A stretch of 64,000 nt of DNA from Branchiostoma lanceolatum. Its lineage: Eukaryota; Chordata; Leptocardii; Amphioxiformes; Branchiostomatidae. The position numbers and the translations under genes are program-made. The stretch lies in assembly GCF_035083965.1 (NCBI RefSeq), contig NC_089725.1, forward strand, positions 28,343,925-28,407,924, given 5' to 3'. The notes beneath the pieces are model-generated. The model saw only the letters and a list, made by a program, of their open reading frames with translations, did no database searches and had not been told where the DNA came from. This document shows positions 43,495-55,408 of this stretch, one piece after another; the stretch's first letter is position 1; each line of letters opens with the position of its first letter.

Positions 43495-44430
43495 GATATG
43501 TGAATTGTGCAAATTAGATCTTTATTTGCATAATTAATGAGGAAATCTTATATTTCAAAAGTGTTGAATGACAGAGTCTTTATACTCATTACATATATAA
43601 CTAGGCTAGAGAGGAACATTGGTGGATATAGATCATGTAAATCATGACCTAATTTACATAATGAGAAAAGTGGTGGTAAACGATGGCAGATTCATAGTGT
43701 AGTCAGTAGTGACACACGTAGGTTAGACAAAGGTTAATATCATCAGACAGAAGATATGTAAATTTGGACATCATTGGCATGATAAGTGAGAAAATGCTAT
43801 ACTAGCTTCCTGGAAAAGGATAAAACTTTCATATTTGCAACATATGTAATTTGGACATAGGAAATAATGACTTCATATAAACAATACTGATAAGACACTT
43901 CTTATCAAACTAACGAGTCATTAGTAGATGGTGGCAATTTCACATTTGTGACACATGCAACTTATGTGGAAGGGAGCATTTTAAGTCACATATTATGCGC
44001 ATTATGTGAGACCCATAGTTACTAATGATACTGAATGGTGATGGTTTGGAGATGTCGAACTCTTCTTGTTTTTCCCTCTTAATTCGGTAGTGCTGGAAAT
44101 ACATGAATGATACGGAACCGCCTCTGTACTTATATCTACTCAGCTGTGGGAAGGATCCGCCAGGTTATATATATATATATATATATATATAGTATGTTCC
44201 AACTACAAAGTTGGAACATACTAGATAAAAAAAGTGTCTTTCATTTGACATTATCAGCATATAAAACATTTAAGAATATCTATTGTATTCAAGAATGATA
44301 ACTTTTTTTCCATAGAAATGGGTATTCAAATTCAGGAGGATCCGGGGTTTAATTTTACAACTTTGGTGTTTTATCTTAAAGTCAAGAATCTGTGATAACG
44401 TAATATCAAAATTATATATTACATAATGTG
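43495..44430 (+). repeat. Duplicated noncoding block, copy 2
   Basis: Paralogous to 36755-37395, starting about 10 bases after the JHAMT-like stop codon. Contains about 290 additional bases (roughly 43740-44030) absent from copy 1, and an (AT)n run at 44167-44190. Next to that run a hairpin, AGTATGTTCCAACT..AGTTGGAACATACT, is complete only in this copy. Confidence 0.82.
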
Positions 44431-44679
44431 TAATGCGTTTTGGTAAACCCAATTGCAAGTCTCTATGTCTTCAGAGTGGTTATGGTGATAGTGGGGTTAC
44501 CAAGTATTGTCACTTTCTGTACTTCTTGAATGCTGGAATAAAAGACATTTTGGGTGCGATACCATGTTTTGACGCTTCAGTTCATGTTACAGCGTTCATG
44601 TTCTCTTCTTTGAAACTCTAAAGGCGTCTTGTTTTTTTCGCGCTCTCGCACTTGATTTTGAGTCTGTATTTGATGTTCT

Positions 44680-47412
44680 GTATCTGTATCTATATAGCCG
44701 GTATAACCGCCATCAGGCGTAACACACCAGCTTCGCAGGCACGCGGCGCGGCAGCAGCTGGTCATATTACACCGAACGGTCTGTTACACCTAGTCTTTGC
44801 ATATCTGACTGCAACCGTTCTTTAAAGCTACTTAGTGATGAAGCTCCTACAGTACTTGATGACAACGAGTTCCATTCTACTATGGTTCTCGGGAAATACG
44901 AATTTTTAAACACGTCAATCCTTGGCTGATAACTCTGGTACTTAAAAGCATGACTATTTCTGGTCCTCTTCTGAGCTGGCATTAGATACTTATCAGTCGG
45001 TACGTCCACAAGTTTATTAGTCATCTTGTACATCATGCAAAGTCTGGACATTGTTCTCCTGTCCTCACGTGACATCCATTGCAGGTCTGCTTTCATTTTT
45101 GTTACACTGGCGCCCCTTTCATAGTTGTTCGTGCAGAATCTGGCAGCTTGGTTCTGCACCCTCTCGAGTTTATCTATATCCTTCTTTGTGTATGGATCCC
45201 AAACTGTTGCAGCATATTCAAGGTTTGGTCTTACTAGAGACGTGTATGCAAGTGATTTTACCTTTGCTGGGCATGCCCACAAATTACGTTTGATCACTCC
45301 CAATGTCTGTTTAGCCTTAGTTGTTACTTTGTTGATATGGGTGTTCCACTTTAGCCCCGTTGTTAATGTAACGCCTAGGTACGGGTGGCTCTTTGCTGTT
45401 GCTAGAGCCTGTCCACAGAACTGGTAGGTGGTTACAATTGGGTTTCGTTTGTTTGTTATATGCATGATGTAACATTTTTCCGGATTAAACTGCATTAGCC
45501 ATCTGCTTTGCCATTCTTCGAGTGTGTTCAAATCTTCTTGCAAAAGCTGTGAATCACTCTGTGTGGACAACTCTATATATAACAGGCAGTCATCGGCAAA
45601 TAACCTAACATTTGAATCAAGCCGGTCTGGTAAGTCATTTATGTACAGGAGGAAGAGTAACGGTCCCAGAACAGTTCCCTGTGGTACGCCTGACGCAACT
45701 CTAACTGGAGCTGAGGCCTTACCTTCTACCACTACCGTCTGTTCCCTATTGGTCAAGAAAGCCTTCAACCAATTTAGTGTGGTGCCTTGAATTCCGTAGT
45801 GCTCTAGTTTAGTGATGAGTCTGCTATGTGGGACTTTATCGAAAGCTTTAGTAAAATCAAGAATTGCTAGATCTACCTGTTTTTTACTGTTCAGTGCGCC
45901 AGCTATGTCATGAGCTGTCAATATAAGCTGTGTTTCTGTGGATCGCTTTGCTCTGAATCCATGTTGGTAGTCAGTCAATATGTTGAAACTTTCTAAGTGT
46001 TTCATGACATGACTATGGATAATGTGTTCAAGTAGTTTGCAGGATATACAGGTCAGTGATACAGGTCGGTAGTTGCCGGGGACAGCTCTATCTCCCTTTT
46101 TAAAAATGGCACATATATTTGCATCCCTCCAGTCTTTGGGAATTTCTCCTGTGTCTAACGAGTGTTGGAAAATATTGGTTAACACAGGTGCTATTTCGGT
46201 GGCTGTCATTTTGAGGAACCAAGGAGGTATTTGGTCTGGACCAGATGCTTTAGACGGATTGAGACCTTGGAGCATTTTTTCGACACCATTAGGGGAAATC
46301 ACTATGTGTTCCATGGGAGGGGTACAGGGCTGTCCGAGAGTTGGCATGTTTGTTGTGTCTTCCTCTGTGAACACACTTTTAAACTGTGAACTGAGTGCCT
46401 CTGCTTTTTTCTCGCTATCACTGACAATGGAATTACCAATCTTTAGAGGGGCTACGCCGACAAGGTCTCTTCTTAGGCCTTTTATGTATGACCAGAATGT
46501 TTTGGGTTTGTCAATTATGGCTTCCCCCAGTATGTCTGCCACATATTTTGAATGTGCTGCTCTTATGCTTTTCTGTACGCCCTTCTTAACTCTCTTGTAT
46601 TTGTTCATGTCTTCCTCTCGCCCTGTTCTCTTAGCTTTGTTGTAAAGACGTTGTTTCTTACGACAATGCCTTCTTAGGTTTCTGTTGAACCAAGGCAGGT
46701 TGTATCTGCTTGATGTTGTTTTACTAGGGATGTGCAAGTTCATCGTGTGCTTTATTTTGTCTTTAAAATCATCCCACTTCTGTGTCACGGACATATCCTC
46801 GGTTCGTTTGTTAAAGTTCGTTGCATAATCACTTAGGTCACTCTTGATGGCCGGTTCATCAGCTTTAGTTCGAATGTACACTTTTCTCTTGGGTTTCCTG
46901 TTTTGTTTGGGTGCAAGGTTGACATCCACCAATACCATGTCGTGGTCACTTATTCCAGGAACTACTGTGGTCTTTTCGATTATGTTTGGGTTATTAACTA
47001 AGACCAGGTCCAAAAGATTACCATTCCTAGTGGGCTCTTGAACTGTTTGGAATAACCCATGGTTATCCACTAAGTGCAGTAGCTTCTGTGCCTGTCCTGG
47101 ATTGCTCTGAGTGTTATCTGTAGTGCTAGCATCCCAATTTATACCAGGTGTGTTAAAGTCTCCAAGGATGATCACGTTGTCAGAGTTAATTTTAGGTCCC
47201 ATCTTACTTATGGACTTGTCCAGTTCATCCAGGCTATTGCCCTGGTCCGATGGAGGTCTATAGTATGTACCAATCATTAGTGGTTTCTTTCCTGCTAGTT
47301 GAGTCTGTGTCCAAATGATCTCACAGTCTGTGTCTAGATCTGGCCTGTGTGTGACAATCAAATCATCCCTGTTAACCTGGAATACACCACCTCCAGGGCC
47401 ATATCCATAAGA
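44680..47412 (-). mobile_element. CR1/jockey-superfamily LINE, 5' truncated
   Basis: One minus-strand frame is open from about 47405 to the stop at 44767. After it, on the minus strand, comes a short 3' UTR (GACCAGCTGCTGCCGC..GGCGGTTATACCGGC) ending in GATACAGATACAG repeats. A second 3'-tail copy lies at 35960-36070. The 5' break is at about 47412, with a stop codon directly upstream in frame. No clear target duplication was found. Confidence 0.9.
44767..47361 (-). CDS. LINE ORF2-like protein: endonuclease (partial) and reverse transcriptase
   Basis: Transposon protein for target-primed reverse transcription. The frame actually opens near 47405, ahead of the first TTG at 47361. The N-terminal part is an EEP (exonuclease/endonuclease/phosphatase) domain without its first strand but with VIILGDFNTPGINWD and ISDHDMVLVDV, the metal-binding and catalytic-His motifs. 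The reverse transcriptase follows: NYRPVSLTCISCKLLEHII, then LDFTKAFDKVPHSRL (first catalytic Asp), SGVPQGTVLGPLLFLLYIND and RLFADDCLLYIEL (FADD box). The thumb and C-terminal region contains HPYLGVTLTTGLKWNTHI. About 865-880 residues without frameshift or stop suggests a recent copy. Family assignment to the CR1/jockey superfamily is from motif style. Confidence 0.92.
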   Translation of the reverse strand: MIVTHRPDLDTDCEIIWTQTQLAGKKPLMIGTYYRPPSDQGNSLDELDKSISKMGPKINSDNVIILGDFNTPGINWDASTTDNTQSNPGQAQKLLHLVDNHGLFQTVQEPTRNGNLLDLVLVNNPNIIEKTTVVPGISDHDMVLVDVNLAPKQNRKPKRKVYIRTKADEPAIKSDLSDYATNFNKRTEDMSVTQKWDDFKDKIKHTMNLHIPSKTTSSRYNLPWFNRNLRRHCRKKQRLYNKAKRTGREEDMNKYKRVKKGVQKSIRAAHSKYVADILGEAIIDKPKTFWSYIKGLRRDLVGVAPLKIGNSIVSDSEKKAEALSSQFKSVFTEEDTTNMPTLGQPCTPPMEHIVISPNGVEKMLQGLNPSKASGPDQIPPWFLKMTATEIAPVLTNIFQHSLDTGEIPKDWRDANICAIFKKGDRAVPGNYRPVSLTCISCKLLEHIIHSHVMKHLESFNILTDYQHGFRAKRSTETQLILTAHDIAGALNSKKQVDLAILDFTKAFDKVPHSRLITKLEHYGIQGTTLNWLKAFLTNREQTVVVEGKASAPVRVASGVPQGTVLGPLLFLLYINDLPDRLDSNVRLFADDCLLYIELSTQSDSQLLQEDLNTLEEWQSRWLMQFNPEKCYIMHITNKRNPIVTTYQFCGQALATAKSHPYLGVTLTTGLKWNTHINKVTTKAKQTLGVIKRNLWACPAKVKSLAYTSLVRPNLEYAATVWDPYTKKDIDKLERVQNQAARFCTNNYERGASVTKMKADLQWMSREDRRTMSRLCMMYKMTNKLVDVPTDKYLMPAQKRTRNSHAFKYQSYQPRIDVFKNSYFPRTIVEWNSLSSSTVGASSLSSFKERLQSDMQRLGVTDRSV

Positions 47413-49641
47413 TTAACTTGCTGCGGCCGTATTTCGCCTCAGCGCTATCCTGTGTAACGATACTGTGACCACTTGTTGCATGTTATCTAAATAAGGACGT
47501 GTCACGTGACGAGCGTCTTAAGTGTCAAGTTCCTGTTGTCACAGCACCACGCCTGCGAAGCCTTTCAGAATTCTCTCTAGTCTTTGTGGGTAAAGATCCA
47601 ATATGTGTGTCTTCCGGAGCAAACACTTAAACGTTACAACCTTCTCGCGAAACTGGAGAACCGCTCAGCAGAAGTAAAACTCGGGCTGGAGGAAGTTTTA
47701 AGGCTGTGAAACCTGTAGAGTCAACACAACAGTAGCGGAAACCTGGCACCAGTCCTGTTACAAGCCAAGGGGCGTGACCGCTACCGGTACCGCGCCACGC
47801 AAGCACGGCTCGTCTTTTCTTCACGGTCAGTCGGAATCTTACAAACTAGCAACGACGTTTCAGACCTGGCTATAGTTCATTGAACTCCGGAATCCTTCAT
47901 CGCCTGAGGTAAGTAAAGCTGTCCAAGTACGGATTACTTTCAGCTGCTTAAAGTTATTTTGTTTCACGGGTAAACCTTCAACACGTCTCAGTATGTTATC
48001 ACAACAGTTAACACTGAGATTCAGCAATGTTGTTCCTTTCGGGGGAACTGATTCAGGTCCAACATCCTGCTCTCTTCGTCAACACTCCATTAATCTAGCA
48101 GATGCCACGGAAATACAATGAGTAACCTAGAACGGAGGTCACGGTCCCCAAGAAATGAGAAGATAGTTATCGGTGACATTGTCTGGCGGCTGTTTGTTGA
48201 TATCATGGCAGCTAGCGTTCCTTCCCTCTGAATCACACAGCCGCTAGCTATTCACCGCTGCCAGTCAGGGGAAGAACTTCGTGTATTCATTCCGAGTGGA
48301 AACACTGGAGAACAGTATCAATGGTCTCAGTGTCTCACTAGGGAGTCATGATACAGAAGCGACAGTTGTCCTTGGGCTGTCTTCCTACTATGTTGACCCT
48401 GTGTCTGACTCAACATTGCCTTGGCAGGGACGTCCTTCTCAATTTGTAACGTTCCCCACCTGTCTGAGAACCACACCGTTTAATAGTGTTATGTCACAGC
48501 AGGTTTCATGTTATTGTGTAATCTGAAACAGGGAGAACAGAAAAAGACATTTCGACTCTCATGATCACAGGTGATCACCCTGCAATTAGTGCAAAGGGGA
48601 AACTTTCAAGAGAAATTCAATGATCGGTCTTTTGCGGTTTAACCTTTGAGTGTGTGGGGATTCCACCTCCACCCCCGCCTGTAGCCGTGATGACAGGGCT
48701 TTGGGTTGTTGCCTTAATGTTATCTTATATAGGCTTGTCGAGATATAAAGTCAACTGGTCTGATTTTGAAAAATGGAAAAAGTTAAAGAAAACAGGAAAT
48801 TTGTTTTCCATTGAAGTTGACATGAACCATGGAATGTTACACCTGTCAACCATGTAACCACTGGTGCATGCAGCAGCAAAAGTAACACACCACTGGATAC
48901 TGTCTTTCTCCAATTGGGGTATTAAAGACTTAAGGGTTTATACGGATCATTCTCAGGTAGGCAGGAGTGGAAGTAACACCTTTCTAGTTCTGTTTGTGCA
49001 AGTCCTTCACTTGTTTACCAGGTAGATCAGGGGTTTTGTTTATGGCTTCTGTGTCAAGCCCCCAGGGCAGGTGGTTTGGAACCGTTCCAAGTAATTTTTG
49101 CTGTGGGTCTTCTTGAGGCGGAACTGAAGTCCATTAGTCACTCATTTGAAGAAGGTAATAATCTTTCCATCAGATAGAAGTTTTACATAACTGTGTGCAT
49201 GTGGGTGCAAACTTCTGCATTGTCAGACAGGCTGTATGTGGTAAACACACTTGTCCATTGATCTATGTTAAGGGTAGGATCCCCTGTGCCTGAGGCTAGT
49301 TCCCACGCTCTGGTAATTCGCCTACATGTAGCTGCACCATTTCAGCTCAGGGATTGCTAGATTTCACCTACTCTGCTGTTTCTGTGAGGGAGGATCACTC
49401 CACTGGAAAGTAGCAACAAGGAGTTTTTGGCAGTTCAGCACTGCCAAAAGTGCTGACAGGTATTTCTGAAAGCTGATAACTTCTGCCCATGTTTGTGGGT
49501 AGGACAATACAAAAGGTGTGGTTACACCTATACTGTTGAGAAACTGTGCCTAGATTGGCTCTAAAACCGTCACTGAAGGTGCCTAGTGACTTTTGGTGAG
49601 TTAGTGATATATTGCAGGTATGATTACACTTTGTGATGGCT
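47413..49641. other. Upstream region of the type II membrane protein gene, probable noncoding first exon
   Basis: The ATG exon at 49883 begins with an AG acceptor, so a 5' UTR exon must lie upstream. GCCTGAG|GTAAGTAAAG at 47908/47909 is a strong donor at the end of GC-containing, gene-like sequence and is the best candidate. Nothing else is recognised in the interval; frames of 62-81 codons have no family resemblance. Confidence 0.35.
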
Positions 49642-49750
49642 GTTCTGGGGCTTGGATGGCTGTTTTTGTTTTTAGTTGAACATAGTTATGTGTCATGAAT
49701 CATGACACACAACTATGTTCAAACAAAAACAGCCATCCAAGCCCCAGAAC
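49642..49750. repeat. Long hairpin (foldback) in the presumed first intron
   Basis: Arms of about 50 bases (GTTCTGGGGCTTGGATGGCT.. and ..AGCCATCCAAGCCCCAGAAC) pair almost perfectly around an ATGAATCAT centre. No clean target duplication, so it may be a degenerate MITE. Confidence 0.75.
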
Positions 49751-49890
49751 ATGACTCATGATTTATTATAAACAAGTAGAGTATAATAGAGTATGACAAA
49801 ACACTACAGTAAAGGTCATACAGTTTGATAAAAATAGGCAGTCTACATGTTGCAATTAGTTACCTTGGTACCTTTGTTACAGGTGCAACA

Positions 49891-52800
49891 ATGGATCCAG
49901 GTGGTGTGCAACCCAGGCCTGATTCCGCCCTCTCGGAAAGGTACACATACATGTCCAAACTCAAGGACAAGCCAAAGGAGACATCCCTCGACAGCAACCC
50001 CCCTACGTACGAAGAACACGTGATGCGCCGTACCGGCCAGAGTACCCCCCCGCCCACCAACACTTCCCTCTCGCTGGGCCAGGGGGCACCGGATGGGAAA
50101 GTTGTGCTGCAGGAGGACCACCAAGGCAGGGCCATTGAGAGTGAGGAGGAGGGATACCTGAAGCCGACCAGCTCCAGGAAAACTGCGGCTGTGAAGCCGG
50201 CTCCTCGAGTGGACGGAGGGACGCAGATGGAGATGACTGTGCTACAAAATCCTGCTCATGTTGGTCACAGACAGGAAGTTGGACAAAATGTGATGCCTGG
50301 ACAGGATGATATGAGAGCGGGCCAGTTGCAACCTGTTCCCATGGGACTATTGCTTAGAGACAGACAAGGTGTGCCCAACAACACACCTGCTGCGCCTGAC
50401 GGACACCTGATCCTGCAGCATCCGAGAGACAGGAGAAGTGTAACGTTACAAGGTGTGGAGAATGTAGCCTATCATCAGTACGAGGAACTGCCTCACAGGG
50501 AGGTGGACGTGGGGGGTGTGGTCCTGGGGGTCAGAGGACAAGGAGGGGGGTCGGACGGGCCACAGGAGTCCCCCTACGCACAGATCGGAGACCTGGAGAG
50601 GACTTCAAAGTAAGTGCATGAAACTATTTGAGTTACTAGTATGCGTATAATATTACATGTTTGTAAATTGGTGAGCCATTAGGCCCTCCGAATTCAAGTT
50701 GTTGATCCTCGGATTCTAAAAAAATGTTTAACTGGAAAAACTAATGCTTGAAGACCAGGTTTATGCATTCGTGCACTTAATGTTATGACGTGAATACGGT
50801 CATATTGAAATTTTCCTCTCAGCCCTCTGCTTGCTATATTTCATCTTAAAGTGTCCGAAAACCAAGGAAATAGATTTACATGGCCTTAAACTTTTACATT
50901 TTATAATTCAAGTATTGTCCATAATAGGGTCTAATACATGTAACATATGTAATTCGTGTCAGGTGGAACATAAACAGATACCAATTATGCAAATGTCACC
51001 TTATTTGCATTTGTGTTGACCCTGTACAGGAGAAAGCCCAATCCGCTGTACGTATCAGGCAGACCAGCCCGGCACAGGAGTATAGAGAAGGGCTCCGGTG
51101 GTGTGTGCGGCAGGTGTCAGGACCAGTGGCGAGGCTACCTCATCCCTGTACTACTGTTCCTCTTCTGTGTGGTGGCCCTGCTGCTGGCCTTGCTCGCCCT
51201 CACAAATGCAGTGTCACGCCAAGGTGGATTTTTTTTGTGTTAAACATGAAAATTCCTATGTGCAAACATGCTAGCACAGACATCACCTAACCTCCATACG
51301 CTGAATGTTTGTTTTACCCTGTTGTAGACATTTCTATAAGATTTTCCTTGAAATACACCTACTTATAATGGAATGTCATCGCCTTCAAGTTAAGGTTCAA
51401 ATGGAACCTCACTGTATTTGAGATGATCAGAGACTACTAGTATATAGTATTGTCTTGATTTATGTAAGTTAATGCAGTTAAGCAGAAACCATCGAAAAAC
51501 TTGGAGGTTTCAGGTTTTTCTTTACTGTTTGCATTAAAATGTACATGTACTTGTCTTTTTTGTGCAAAAAATAAACAAAACAATAAACAATGTTGTATCA
51601 GGTGCCGCTGACCAGGGTGCGGCTCCAGGTGGCACAGCTGCACAGACTGGTGACACCTGGAACACGACAGTCCTGACCAGCCAGCTGGCAGCTGCACTGG
51701 ACAGGATACAGCACCTGGAGATGCAGGTACACATCTTTGAGACATCGATAAGTTCTTACTCCTTTTACTAAATCTTGAACTCGCAAGTTGAAAAAAGATG
51801 GAAAAAAAATTTCTTTCTTTTGGTCTATCAATTAACCATTGAATATACACAAATCGTTATTGACCTAACATAAAGTACAGCGACTTATGTATGGTCAAGT
51901 ACAAACTACAAAATAGATACAGTATATATGAACTGGTTACCCAGGGGCCAACTGGGATGATTTGAAGGTAGCTATGACCTACTAATAAAAAAAATTGGAG
52001 TCTGCTTGACCTAGTTAAGATGGCATCCTGGCTTGGTACCCTTTTGATAGTTCCTCTTTTAAGTGAGCATTCTGATAAAGTACCCTATGTGTTGTAACCT
52101 GTAAAATGTTTTGGTCTAGAATCAACAGCTTGTTGCACAGCTCAGTGTCCTGGACAATCAGACGATGGTCAGACAAGGTGAATTACAAAATCAGGTAAGA
52201 CTGAAACTAACTGAAAGCCATGTTACAGTGTGTTAGCTTTACCTAATTTCTGATGTGTCATTGATTTCTGTTAGTTAGAATTTGAATTGTGAACAAGTTT
52301 GTACAGCAAAGATTTTGAAAACATTCACAGGAGATTATTGCAACCATAATGAAAAGCAAAATATGATTAATCCACTTATCATTGTTGCTATTTCAGGAAG
52401 AGAATTCAATAGATAAGCCTATGATTATACTTTTGACTTAACTTGCAATTGTTATGTTGTTTTATTGCATTCATATGTTATACTTTAATGCCAAAATATG
52501 GATCAGTCAGAAACTTATTTTAAAAACATGTGAATCACACACGGTAGCTACTGTTGATAGTACAATCTCTGTTGTGTAGCTGACTGAGCTGGAAAGGAAG
52601 CAGAATGTGAGCCTCCAAAACCTGTCCTATGCAGTGGGAAGGCAGGATGAAGTGGTAGAGATACAAATTAAAGTTTCTTCCAACTAACATGTATTGGTGT
52701 AACTTGGCCAGGGTAACGGTCACAGGTTAACAACTAACACACTAAGACAGTGTCACTTAATAATATACACAAATTCATGATAGAACATTCTAACACTGGT

Positions 52801-55049
52801 GATAAGACCACACCAGTTTGATTTCTTGGTTCCCGGAATTGAAAAAAGAAATGCTAATTTGGAAGATTTGTTTACTAAGAAAACAGTCTGATTAAAGCTG
52901 TCAAACTTGGTCTCAACAACCACACAAGGGACTAAGGAAAAATGGGTGGCGACTGGGGGTGGTTGCTCCAGACAACAGGATCTTAACTAATAGATGTAAA
53001 ATGTTTTGAAGTGACTTTTTCACTGGAGGTAATTGTTGGCCAAGTTTGACTGAGTGTATGTATCAATTGATACAGTTTCAGATGTTCTCCTCCCAGTTTC
53101 AGAATTGGAATACATTGAGAATCAAGTTATTCTCCCAGCCTTCTGTTATCATCTTGCTAAAAATAAGTTACTTTAAATGTCTGAGAACCAAAAAGAACAA
53201 ACGGTGTGGCCTTATGTTCTAATTCTCATCCAGGACTAACCTGCCTCACTTCAATGCACGATTCATGAACACAAGATACCGTAGCAGTTACTCAAGCAAC
53301 TGGATAACATTTCACTCACTCAGGAAACAGTCAGTCATTTCAGACAGCATCCGCACAGCATCATTGCTGTCCGACAGTTGCTCAAGTAACTGATATCTTG
53401 ATATCTTGCATATCATATTTCCTTGATATATATCCTTTGTTGACGCATAAACCCAAGACTTTTTCCCAACTTCCAGCTCCAGGCCACAGTACAGCAGATA
53501 TCCACAGTGCGCGACACTCTACAGACAGAACTCAGTCAACTGAACTCCAGCGTTCTGGCTGAACTTGATGCAGTCAGCAAGATGGAGGGTCCACGTGGGT
53601 TTAACGGCAGCCAGGGGGCTCAGGTGGGTTATATAACAAACAGTTAAGGTGCTGTCACATTCGTCTTAAGATATATTTTCGTAGGCTATGAAGGAAGGCT
53701 GTAAATGTCAACAACCTGAGTGCAATGGCCTAGGAGGTGGAGTGTTCACCTTGCATTCAGAAGGTCAGGAGTTCAAACCTTGGCGGAGTCGTACTAAAAA
53801 AATGGTAGACTGCTTTCTCCGCTTAACACTCAGCATTTATGAGAAAGAGTATGGGAGGCAAACACACTCTGCTATACCGGTGGACAAGCCCATGCTGTAG
53901 TGAGCCTGTGTTCCTATAGAAACAGAGCTGGGAACCGCCCCTATACAACAATAGGAAAGACTTTAACTCACTCAAAGACTATCCCCAGAATATCTTGCAC
54001 TTAAACATTAGCCTGTAATACTGCAAGCAAGGGAAGCCCTAGGCCTGCAAGTTGCAACGGCTAGTTTTGGTGTTACTGCAAAGGTTGGGCTACATGTAGT
54101 TTCCAACACTACGAGTAGAATCAAGGTGAGTCAAACTTTGTGTTTCAAACTAATCCAACCTCTCCCATAATGTTATCTACCTGAGGAAGATGAATGCTCA
54201 TGTTTATAGCATTGGCTTCTTGTTACCGCAGGGGCCAAGCGGCCCAGCAGGTCCAGCAGGGCCATCAGGAGTGTCCAGGTTAGACGACTGTCGGTTCTGG
54301 GACTACAGCACTACGTCCGACTTCCTGGGATCTACAGAACTGGACTGGCTCAGACCTGAAGCAGTAAGTCTTTCATTCCACTACAATACTGTATACCGTA
54401 ATCATTGTACCAAGAGGTCCCCAGAGCCAACTGGAGGTCCTGTGCCTAAAATAGAACTTCCTGGAGAGAGAGATGTCTACAGCCGGCATGCATCAGCCCG
54501 ATTGATACTGTAGTTGTACAAATAAAACTGATGTCAATAAATTCATTGCCAGAGTATTTGTGCCAGGTTGTATTAATATTGTAGTTACTGGACAGGTGCA
54601 GGAACGGTTCTGTATTCCTGTAGTAGCCTGTGGTTCTAAAGCCTTTTTAGATCCTGGAAAGTCAAGATACTGTCAATTTTAAAGCTACGTAAAAAAACAT
54701 GTTATCTTCATATTGACTATAATATAAGATTAGTTAGTTATTCAGAAAAAAATGTGACAAATTTCTATCGCAACAAAAGATACCCCTTACAGTTACTGCC
54801 AGTAAAATCATGGTTCACAAGAAACGTTCTTTGCACTAATGAATTGATCTCTTTTCTGTCCAGAACCACACGATGATGGGTGTGCACTGTGCTACAGAGG
54901 GAGGGACTTACACACACCTGGAGCACAGGAGCCAGGGACAGGGGGTGTCGGAGTACAGATGTGTGTGTTATGGACAGGTCAATGATGCAAATATAGTCTT
55001 CACAAACCGTAAATGTACAATCAACTGGTGGCAGTGTCCCACTACGTAG
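49891..55049 (+). CDS. Type II transmembrane protein with coiled coil, collagen stretch and Cys-rich C-terminus
   Basis: Eight coding exons join in phase: 49891-50609, 51030-51223, 51602-51726, 52120-52194, 52580-52654, 53477-53623, 54232-54363 and 54864-55049 (1653 nt, 550 aa). A proline-rich cytoplasmic region of about 270 residues carries a PPTY motif (WW-domain ligand type) and several YxxL/YEEL-like tyrosines. One hydrophobic helix lies at about 276-298 (YLIPVLLFLFCVVALLLALL), preceded by basic residues, so N-in/C-out. The ectodomain has heptad-like helices (LAAALDRIQHLEMQ, LVAQLSVLDNQ, LQTELSQLNSSVLAEL) with many N-glycosylation sites. Eight Gly-X-Y triplets follow across two exons at about 434-458, then a roughly 90-residue domain with six Cys and NWWQCP near the end. 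The layout resembles scavenger-receptor or collectin-like trimers; the C-terminal domain is not one I recognise. Confidence 0.85.
53715..53905 (+). mobile_element. tRNA-headed SINE in intron 6 of the type II membrane protein gene
   Basis: TGGCCTAGGAGGTGGAGTG (A box) and GGAGTTCAAACC (B box) are about 40 bases apart. A body follows with CGCTTAACACTCAGCATTTA, TGAGAAAGAGTATGGGAGG and CCGGTGGACAAGCCCATGCT. The last motif is shared with the fragment next to the HNMT-like gene. Confidence 0.7.
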
Positions 55050-55175
55050 CACCACCTGCAACATTTGCAGAACAGAGCAGGTCTTAAGACCAGCTAGAAG
55101 GAGGCTAATCTCAAATTGTAAATGTTAACTCTGTGATCCTCTCAACTTTTGGTTGTATAATTCATTATCCCGGAC

Positions 55176-55400
55176 CAGGGCTTTTCCAGGACCCGTCCTT
55201 CCGTACTGGACATTTGCTTGTTGGGATGGAATAAAATTCAACCCTTGCTGTCCCAAAAATATCAATTTCATTAGATAAGACTGATGAAAATGTATTTTTT
55301 AAGCTTAAAATGACAAATTCAACACTGAAAAGGAAAAAAAAATTTAACGTCCCAAACAATGAATGGGACGTTAAAAAATCTAAAGCCGGAGACAACCCTG
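55176..55400. mobile_element. hAT-like MITE with perfect 8-bp target duplication
   Basis: 225 bp beginning CAGGGCTTTTCCAGGAC and ending GGAGACAACCCTG, flanked by direct TCCCGGAC at 55168-55175 and 55401-55408. CAGGG..CCCTG ends and an 8-bp duplication are hAT features. Related to elements at 57777-57989 and 62734-62953. Confidence 0.85.
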
Positions 55401-55408
55401 TCCCGGAC

